DNA of 64,000 bases, from assembly GCA_026545765.1 (NCBI GenBank), contig CM048840.1:7599765-7663764 (forward strand), given 5' to 3'. This stretch comes from Plantago major (taxonomy: Eukaryota > Streptophyta > Magnoliopsida > Lamiales > Plantaginaceae). Positions 57,083 through 64,000 of this stretch are shown here, in pieces. The position numbers and the translations under genes are program-made. The notes beneath the pieces were generated by a model. That model searched no databases. It was not told the origin of the DNA and worked only from the letters and a program-made list of their open reading frames with translations. Positions within the stretch are counted from its first letter, which is position 1. Each line of letters begins with the position of its first letter.

Positions 57083-57972
57083 GTAGCTGAATGGTTTAAC
57101 TCCTACCTTGTGAAAAAATTTATGCTTGTATATCTTGTTACTTATATAAAAATTCTTTGTTACAGGCTGAGTTAGAAACACAGAAACAAGAGGAAGCTGG
57201 AAAGCTTGCCTCAGAAACTGAGAAGGAGGTTACTGACCTCGCCTCTTAAGAAATCGAGCACATACCACAGGTGATAATTGATTCTTAAGATAACAATTTT
57301 CAGTCATTTGTCTATGTGCTTAATCATTTAAAGTAAATGTTTCTAACAGGCTCCAACTGAGAAAGAGGAAGATAAGGCAGAAATGCCAGAGACGAACCCA
57401 GAGACCGACAAGGTGTCTGAAGAACACATCATTGAGCCTTCTAGCATGAAGGTACATGAAAAATTAGTGATAAGTATTCTTCATCATGGGTTATCTTAAA
57501 CTTCTTCTAAAATATTCAATACTTTCTACTTACAGGCTCATTCAGAAGTAGAAATGCAAAGGGAAAATGTTGCAACATCCCCTGCATCAATGGAAATTGA
57601 TGAAGCTCCCAAGGCAACATCACATGAAAGAATACCAGAAACTGAGAAAGTTTCTGAGAAAAATGACTCTGAGCTTCCTATTGAGGAAGTAAGTCCAAAT
57701 CTCAGAACTCATTAAAGCATTTTTGCACAAATTCTTCCAAATAATTTCCTAAGTATTGTATTAATCTTAATTCTCAGGTTCAAGAAAGAAAGGTTGATGA
57801 GGACCAGACTTCGAAGTCTCCACCTCACAACAAGATATCTGAGACACCAATTGTCTCAGTAGCACAAGTCTCTGAGCCTGAAGTCCTTACTCAGGTAACT
57901 CAGAAACTAAAATACACTTCTACTCAGATATCTACAAAAGTTTTGAAGCTCACTCAAAACTCTTTCTTTCAG
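57083..57972 (+). pseudogene. Element D ORF3 exons 2-5 and introns 1-5
   Basis: Exons: 57166-57270 (105 bp), 57350-57451 (102), 57536-57688 (153) and 57778-57894 (117), all multiples of three. Introns: 57083-57165 (83, GTAGCT...TTACAG), 57271-57349 (79, GTGATA...TAACAG), 57452-57535 (84, GTACAT...TTACAG), 57689-57777 (89, GTAAGT...TCTCAG) and 57895-57972 (78, GTAACT...TTTCAG). Most intron lengths are not multiples of three, so the pattern is not chance. The exons encode acidic peptides with KVSE motifs; exon 2 carries a stop (TAA near 57247-57249). Intron 4 is absent in element C. Confidence 0.85.
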
Positions 57973-60797
57973 GCTCAAACAAGTGCAAAGCAGGCTCCCA
58001 ATGATGAGAAAAGGGACCTACTTCCCTTCTTCAAAGCTCAAACCCTGCCAAAGCATATTCAATGCTTCAAGAAATGGCAAAGGTTAAGGTGCTCTGATCT
58101 CTCTGAAATATTGAGAATCACAGATCAACCAACCAGACGAGCACGAGCTCTTGACTTGGAGACGTATATCCATGCAATGTTCCCTACCGAACAGTACACA
58201 GTTGCGACTCTATTGCATAAGGATTTCTCCAGAGAAGTGGCGCACAGTTTGATACAAGCCTTTGAACAGGCAGATGGTCAGACAAGATTACAGATGGCAT
58301 TCAAACCAGTTCTGCCCCAGACTCTGCAATTTATACCTTCTGAACAAGAAGAGGTTAATGGGCAGAAGATCACTATTCCTGAAGTGATCAATCTTGTATC
58401 TGAAGATGATGAGGAGGAAGAGATAAACGAAAACGACTTCGATGAACCTCCCACTGACCATCACCAAAAGGATGACACAGACAAAAAGGATGATGATGAT
58501 GCCCCTGCACCAGGGACCGGAGGAATTTCACAAAGAAATCATGCCTCAACTTCTGAAAAGCAAACTGAGAGGAAAGCACAGAAATCTCCGTCTCCATCTC
58601 CTCAAAAGTCAACTCATCCATCTTCCCAACAAAAGGTTATTACTGAACAAGTAGTTGAGGATTTCGAGGAAATCGCTCAGAAATTGTTGAATACTCAAAT
58701 CCAGAACTGCTCAACTCAGACAACTGTTGGAAGAAGAACAACAGCTCCATCTTCAACTGGAAGACCAGATAGCTAAATCCAGAGACAAGCTTGACCAACT
58801 ACAAGATCAATATCTGCAAGAGATGATTGCTTACTCTGAGGTTAAAGAGCTACAGGATGCTGTAAATGCCATCACCAAAGAACTCGATACTGAAGAAGTA
58901 TCTGAAGTCAAGCATGATGCTAAGGCTGCATCATCTTCAAAAGAAGTACCATCCTCCTCCCAAAAAGGGAAGAAACCAATCTCTGAGATGGTTGCTGGAC
59001 TCGACACAATCGATGAGAATGTCCAAGAGGGTGAAGATCACTTGGCTGATTACTCAGATGATGAAGAAGACAAGACTTAGGCAGAGCACCGTAATGAACA
59101 TCTAGTGGTTTCACACTTGAAAAGGAAACTGATTGCTCCTGAAACTTTCAGCAAACTGCCAAATGTCCACTCCCATGAATACATGAACAGATGCAATCTT
59201 GGCTCATCTGAAAAAGGAGATGTCTTCACAGAACAAGGAAGTAATTGCCTCCGTCCCCTCTGAAATGAAAAATTTCACTGAGCTCATCACTCAGAGAACA
59301 ACTAGCATAGTCATTGCTCAAAAAGATCTGGGAATGATAAGGGACAATGATGCATCTTTAGCTGAAAAAGCTTTCCAAGAGGCAAGTTACACTGCTGGAA
59401 AAGCAGATGCCTTCTTAGGCCCATTAGCAGAGCTCACTGATAAGGACAATGGACTTATCAAGCAAAATCAGGAGCTCAAAGCCGAACTTCAGAAGTTGGT
59501 CACTGCCTACAATTATTTACAAGGGCATTTTAACTCTCTCTCTCAGATTCTTTTATGAGACTGAGTCAGCCAACAATGACTAAGGGGGAAAGAGTGTACA
59601 AATTTGGACCTCAAAGTCAGGGGGAATGGGAAGAAGGAGAAGAAAACAAGAAGAAATCTGGAGCTGGTGCGGCTCAGAGAGGAAGAAGAAACATGAAAAC
59701 TTCCCAGCCACCACTCAGAATCAATGAACCCTCCTCAAGCCAAGCTGCTTTGCAAATAGTAGCTGCTTCCCAGAAACCTACTGAAGGAACTACAATGATA
59801 ACAAGGGCCATGGCACAGAAACCTCCAAGGAGTACCAAGGCTCCAAGGAGAAGACAGGTTAAAGGGATTAATGAATCTTCTGAAGAAAAAGAAGAAGGCC
59901 AAATCAAGTCCTTGGGCAATGAAGAAGGCTGTAAAACTCTCACAAGATTTAATCTTGATGATGATGAGGAAACTGATGAAGATGAAGCTACTCTTCACAG
60001 AAAAAGGAAAATTGAAAGCCTAACTGAGCCCATAGCTGCAAAGCCCCTAGCAGCTAAAACACCCTCTGGAAATACCAAGTCTATCCAGGGTGGTTCTTCA
60101 AGCAACAACCCCAAAGAGAATTCAAGACATAGAAGGAACAGACTGAGAGCTGAGCAAAGACAAAGTCAACTTCCACTCAGGCCAGAAGAAGCCAAAATAG
60201 AGTATGTGAAGAATGACAATGATTCCTCCGCTCTGAGTGCATCAATCGTAAAAATTGCTATTGGATTCGAACTTAAGCATCTACCGTAAATTCAAGATTT
60301 CCGAACCAATCCATAAACAACTTATGGCATGGAGAAAAGATAAGCCAACCTTGATCAACACCAATCACATTAAAGCCTGGTTGGATTTTGAAGTTGTCAA
60401 GAGAACTGAAGCCATGAGAAAGGACCTCTCTGATGAATGTCCATATGGAAAGCCAGATGATGTGCACAGAATTCTGAATATCACAGGAACAGGCACAAGA
60501 GCAAGACTCGCTATGGAACCCTATGAGTCGTTCTATCTAACTGAAGATCAATACAAGGGTGACATCAGATATCTGAGGATTATCTACGAATACTTCAAGC
60601 TTTCAGATATCAGAATAGAGCATGCCTGGAAGTGGGGAAAGTATCTGTGGGTCAAACATTTTGTCAAGAAAAATCCTACCAAAACCTACAAAGAGGTCTG
60701 TGGATTTGCCAGAGACACTGAGATGCGCGTCAGAACACTTCTCTATGATTATTCTGATGACATCAAAAGGTTTGGAGATAGGAAATTTGCAGACTGA
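57973..60797 (+). pseudogene. Element D ORF3 last exon
   Basis: It opens AQTSAKQAPNDEKRDLL and is intact to 58776 through LPKHIQCFKKWQRLRCSDL, HAMFPTEQYTVATLLHKDF, SEQEEVNGQKITIPEVI and an acidic linker. A coiled coil (58727-59080, KLDQLQDQYLQEM) follows in another frame, then 59199-59558 and 59555-60289 (Ser/Lys-rich; KAPRRRQVKG), and the conserved end domain 60255-60797 with AWLDFEVVKR, PYESFYLTEDQYKGDIRYLR and HAWKWGKYLWVKHF. Stop TGA 60795-60797, same as C. Confidence 0.8.
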
Positions 60798-61176
60798 TCC
60801 ATAGAACTACTGTTGAAGACTTGAAGAGTTGAAGACTTGAAGACTAATCTATTAGGATGTTTACTTGGAGCTTGGCTACTCCTGTTGTCCTAATTTACTA
60901 ATTTTTCTTTGTTGTATTTTTGCTGACTGAGCTAAACTTGTTTTATGTATTGAAGTTATCTGTAATCTTTCTTTGTAACTTATCTGAAGAACTTACTCTC
61001 AGATAGTATTCTATAAAAGATAACTTGTCAGCAAAGATCACACCTTGTGATTTGGTTGATGTTTACTTTCTGCACTAAATTAAATGATTTGAAAAATCTT
61101 AAGAAATGATTGTTCACTCATCCAGATTTGTAATAGGTCAGATAGTCATCGTTGACGGATCAAAAAGGGGGAAATT
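60798..61176 (+). other. Element D 3' untranslated region and polypurine tract
   Basis: Noncoding; the tract AAAAAGGGGGAAATT is at 61162-61176, against the 3' LTR. Confidence 0.88.
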
Positions 61177-62803
61177 TGTTAGGAAATTTGTTAGATATTT
61201 TGTTAGAAATATCTGTTTAGATTTTGATCAGCAACATGATGACTTATCTTAGTCTCAGAAAGGTGATTAGTACTCTTGGTTCACTTGAACATTGTAAAAG
61301 AGGAAACCCACTAAGTATGATAGTCTAGCTAATCTTGTATAGGATGTTAGGTCTCAAAATGTAATTTTTATTTTATGAAGAGAAGACCAAGGAGAAGACA
61401 TCCAAGCTGAACAAGTTCAACGACATTGAAGATTTGAAGAAACTGCACAAGATTACTGAAATAGTTTTTCAGATACCTTGGCCAGATTTCTTGAAGACGC
61501 AAATGATTGCTAAACAAATCATGTCACAAGAGATATCTGAGAAGTCAAGAGGTCCATCTGGAAAACAAGGAAAGTGTCCACAGATATCTACACTCAGATA
61601 CCTTGAGCTTTAAAACACATTTCTGATAAAGAAATATATATTGCAAACAAAGTTGTTTCAATAAAGGTGGTATCTGAAGTTAAAGGTAAGGACGTGCTAA
61701 AACTCAGAGAAAACTGATAAAGTTAAGTCTCTGATACAAAGCATAGTTCCGTTGGCACTACAGGACAAAAAGTATAGTACAATGCATTTAATGCACGGAC
61801 ATAGATGTCTGAACAAAAGCAACAGTACCTTTTGAAGAAGACAAACCTGCTACAGTACTATACACAGATATCAATAGTTTGAATTTGATTTAAGCCTAAC
61901 GTATACTATTCAACGGCATTCAAATTCATCTATAAATATCAACACTTAGACTGCTTGAGAAGACACACTGAACACCTTAGATACAACTGAACTTACATTG
62001 AATAATCTCATACAAGCTCTCTCAAGCAAACTACTTACTCTCAAGCTTTCTGTTGCGACCAAAGCTCTTGATCTTAAGTAGCACTAAAGTTCTAAGTGTC
62101 CTGATCCTAAACAAGCACAGCTATCTGTGAAAGAGTTGAATCAAAAGATCAAGTATCTGAGATTCATTCTCTTGAACATTTATCTGAGACTTGGGTCAGT
62201 AAAAAGAACAAGATACCATACATTGAAAAGTGTATTAAGTATACTTGATTCACAGAGTTATCTGATTAACTGAGAAGTTAATAAAGAAGCTCATCTGACA
62301 ACTCAAACCAAAACCAACACCATCACTGGCGTGGAGTACAGGAAGTACTTAGTTTGAGAAACTAAGGAATAACTCCAAGGTTTCTGAGTACAGGAAGTAC
62401 GTGGCTGTGAAAGCCGGGGAACAACTCAGGGGGAACATTTGGTTGGGAACCATTTGTTTAAGGAATCTTAGAATAGGATTTTTGTAAGGTGACCTCAATT
62501 ATCTATTCTAGTGAATTCTAGGTCTTTGGAAGACCGAAGTGGATTAGTTGGAGGATTACGCCACCTCCAGATACCACTATATACTTGTGTTATTTACTTT
62601 TCAGACTTACATTTCAAAGAACACACACACACACTTTAACTGTTTCTGCACTTATCTATCTTAAGTCTTCCGCGCTCTGAATCTAAGTATCAGATATCTA
62701 CACAGATATATGAGAAATAGTTTTTATCGACAAAAGTTTTAAAAGACTATTCACCCCCCCCCCCCCCCTTCAGTCTTTTACTTTGCCGTTATCTGGACCA
62801 ACA
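61177..62803 (+). repeat. Element D 3' LTR
   Basis: 1627 bp. TATA 61930-61939; two hairpin units (62348-62366 and 62400-62418), one fewer than the 5' LTR; a poly-C loop of 15. Outside these indels it is nearly identical to 46789-48453, so D is probably among the youngest insertions. It is followed by AGTTT. Confidence 0.95.
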
Positions 62804-62997
62804 AGTTTGTTCAACATCTTTCTTAGCATCCTCCATGGGAGTATCTTTCTCTACCCCCATTGGGCTTTCATCATCATCCCTCAGATCCTTTGGTAGTTCG
62901 ACCGGTGCAGTTCCCAAATTAACAAGGGTTTCTGCAGCAAATTGAGAGGGGTTTGATGGAGAAGACTCAGTTTGGGGTTTTTCAGGTTGAGTAGTGT
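62804..62997 (-). pseudogene. Element E ORF3, upstream part
   Basis: On minus it reads ...ESSPSNPSQFAAETLV, DLRDDDESPMGVEKDTPMED, AKKDVEQT and then continues in frame at 46788 once element D and one AGTTT are ignored. It is an acidic, disordered-looking linker. To the right of about 62998 the sequence changes character, so the true start of ORF3 is not visible. Confidence 0.65.
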
Positions 62998-63529
62998 TGA
63001 TACGGAAATATGTCCAATCCGTCATAAAGGACCTAGGAACGAATCCTAAGGCATCCCAAGTCATCCAATGGATCCGAGACACTTTGGTCCGAGCCAACGG
63101 TCCGATCCGGGAAGACCAACCATGGTCCGACCCACATTGAAAGAAAGGGACGAAGGATTTGGACCTACAAGGCCCGACCCGGAACCATAGGTCCGACCCA
63201 CCAGCTTGGTCCGAGCCTCTCTGGGAAAGGAGCATAGTGCTAAGCCAGTACCCTCTCCGACCCAAGGACTCCGATCCGGATGTCAACTCGGATCCAGCAT
63301 GACCATCTCATAAAGCAACCAAGCAAATGAGCACCAAAGAGTGAGATGTCCGAACCCAGGAGTTCCGAATCGGAAGAGTTGGACAGGCAGGAGAACTTCC
63401 TCAGCTGACAACCAAATATGGTCCGGACCAATCGTCCGGACCCATCTCTCCGAACCTGGGATCTCGGCAAAACTAGTCACATCCTCAAGAACTCTCCCAA
63501 TAATGACCAAACTACCCCTAAAGCCCAAG
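62998..63529 (+). repeat. Probable gypsy LTR-like segment with GGTCCGACC repeats
   Basis: No gene. From TGATACGG at 62998 the sequence becomes GC-richer and carries at least eight degenerate copies of GGTCCGACCC or GGTCCGATCC between about 63085 and 63440, in both reading senses. It may be the left LTR of element F, but no second copy is in the window to confirm it. Confidence 0.35.
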
Positions 63530-64000
63530 ATGGCATGGGCTAAAGCTTCATTATTGGGCTATGGGCCTCATATTAGCATTAGAAGGAAGCTTTCCAACGA
63601 AGAAATCACCACTAAAAAGTACTTGGAAGATATCTGCGAAGGAGTCCTGTATGGAGAAGATTACCGAAGAAATGTCCCAATAAGAGCAGGAATAAAGAAG
63701 GGCAAAGAACAAGTACGACAGGAACTCCCTCCTCGTCAAGGGAAGTTCGAGCAAAAAAGAGATCTCAGGGACAGGAAAGAATTCCGTAGAGAAAGAACTC
63801 CACCTAGGAGATACGCCGAATATACTCGCCTCAACAGACCAAGATCCGACATCTTGGCTTCTATTGTTGAGAAGGACTTAGATATACAATGGCCCAAACC
63901 TGTCAAGAGCAGCAAGAAGAGTAAATTTTCTAAAGACTACTATAGGTTCCACAAGCAGAAAGGTCACCCGACTGAGGATTGCATCCAGTTAAAGACAGAA
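63530..64000 (+). CDS. Element F: Tat/Retand-like gypsy Gag C-terminal part, runs off the edge
   Basis: An open frame of 157 codons reaches the window end. Residue similarity to plant gypsy Gag is clear from about 63611: YLEDICEGVLYGEDYR, a basic RDRKEFRRERTPP, the block YTRLNRPRSDILASI, WPKP, and YYRFHKQKGHPTEDCIQLK, the CCHC-like knuckle usually beginning CRFH and here YRFH (first Cys replaced by Tyr). The first ATG in this stretch used as start is 63530; another in-frame ATG is at 63503, and neither is proven. The N-terminal Gag domain expected upstream is missing. Confidence 0.6.
   Translation, partial: MAWAKASLLGYGPHISIRRKLSNEEITTKKYLEDICEGVLYGEDYRRNVPIRAGIKKGKEQVRQELPPRQGKFEQKRDLRDRKEFRRERTPPRRYAEYTRLNRPRSDILASIVEKDLDIQWPKPVKSSKKSKFSKDYYRFHKQKGHPTEDCIQLKTE

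Larger units (their letters stand above)
46789..62803 (+). mobile_element. Element D: SIRE/Maximus retrotransposon, 16.0 kb
   Basis: 5' LTR 46789-48453, 3' LTR 61177-62803, perfect target duplication AGTTT (46784-46788 and 62804-62808). It splits ORF3 of element E, whose frame is continuous without it. Gene order is as in C. Compared with C it keeps the ORF3 intron that C lost, and it has lost the protease Asp and a RNase H Asp. Confidence 0.97.
44097..62997 (-). mobile_element. Element E: SIRE-like retrotransposon related to B, minus strand, partial
   Basis: The 3' LTR is 44097-44947; the other end lies beyond the window. The LTR begins (minus) TGAAAGTGCA and ends CCTACGTTCTAACA, like element B, and the sequence CCTCACAAAAAGGGGGAGAAT at about 45163-45183 is almost the same as in B near 42587. 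Unlike B it has an ORF3. It is interrupted by D at 46788/62804 and, probably, by F near 62998. The flank on the left is ACACC; the matching copy is off-window. Confidence 0.8.

Overview
The window is intergenic, repetitive DNA from a flowering plant, most likely a eudicot. It is AT-rich and I found no host gene, tRNA or rRNA. Almost every base belongs to LTR retrotransposons of two kinds: Ty1/copia elements of the SIRE/Maximus type (initiator-Met-tRNA primer sites, gag-pol, a third ORF after pol, purine tracts of the AAAAAGGGGGA type) and Ty3/gypsy elements (one Athila-like, one Tat/Retand-like). No species is named because nothing here is diagnostic.

The layout is a nest. The oldest layer I can see is an Athila-like element on the minus strand: LTR at 18123-18859 plus 43709-44096, primer site 18101-18118, gag 16994-17954, protease 902-1690, downstream noncoding 1-901. 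Element A (SIRE, plus, 1691-16988) sits between its gag and protease. Element B (SIRE-like, plus, 18860-43708, target duplication TGTAT) sits in its LTR. Element C (SIRE, minus, 22349-38332, duplication GCCAT) sits in the pol gene of B. Element E (B-related, minus, starting at 44097 and running past the right edge) also entered the Athila LTR. Element D (SIRE, plus, 46789-62803, duplication AGTTT) sits inside ORF3 of E. A gypsy fragment F (plus, about 62998 to the end) follows. For A, C and D the host reading frame becomes continuous again when the insert and one target duplication are removed, which confirms the boundaries.

A, C and D are close relatives of 15-16 kb. Each has an LTR of 1.4-1.7 kb, a gag with one CCHC knuckle and a coiled-coil/lysine-rich tail, protease, integrase, reverse transcriptase and RNase H, a roughly 0.9 kb spacer, and a very large ORF3 of unknown function. 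All copies carry stops or frameshifts; C is the most intact. Element B has a gag with two CCHC knuckles and a nearly intact RT-RNase H but no ORF3, while its relative E has one.

The main discovery is in ORF3 of A, C and D. It is interrupted by short introns of 73-89 bp with GT...AG ends. In C and D every internal exon is a multiple of three, although most introns are not. Copy C lacks one intron exactly at its splice junction while keeping the others, so a partly spliced RNA was apparently reverse-transcribed and inserted. ORF3 is also preceded, in all three copies, by the same TATA-type sequence 190-200 bp upstream of its ATG. Other notable structure: tandem LTR hairpins whose stems show compensatory base changes, a terminal stem-loop with a variable poly-C loop, a small hairpin array between pol and ORF3, a bZIP/W-box palindrome dispersed through B and E, CG-rich palindromes in the Athila LTR, and clustered CWG-to-CG lesions that look like systematic sequence errors or a methylation-linked process.
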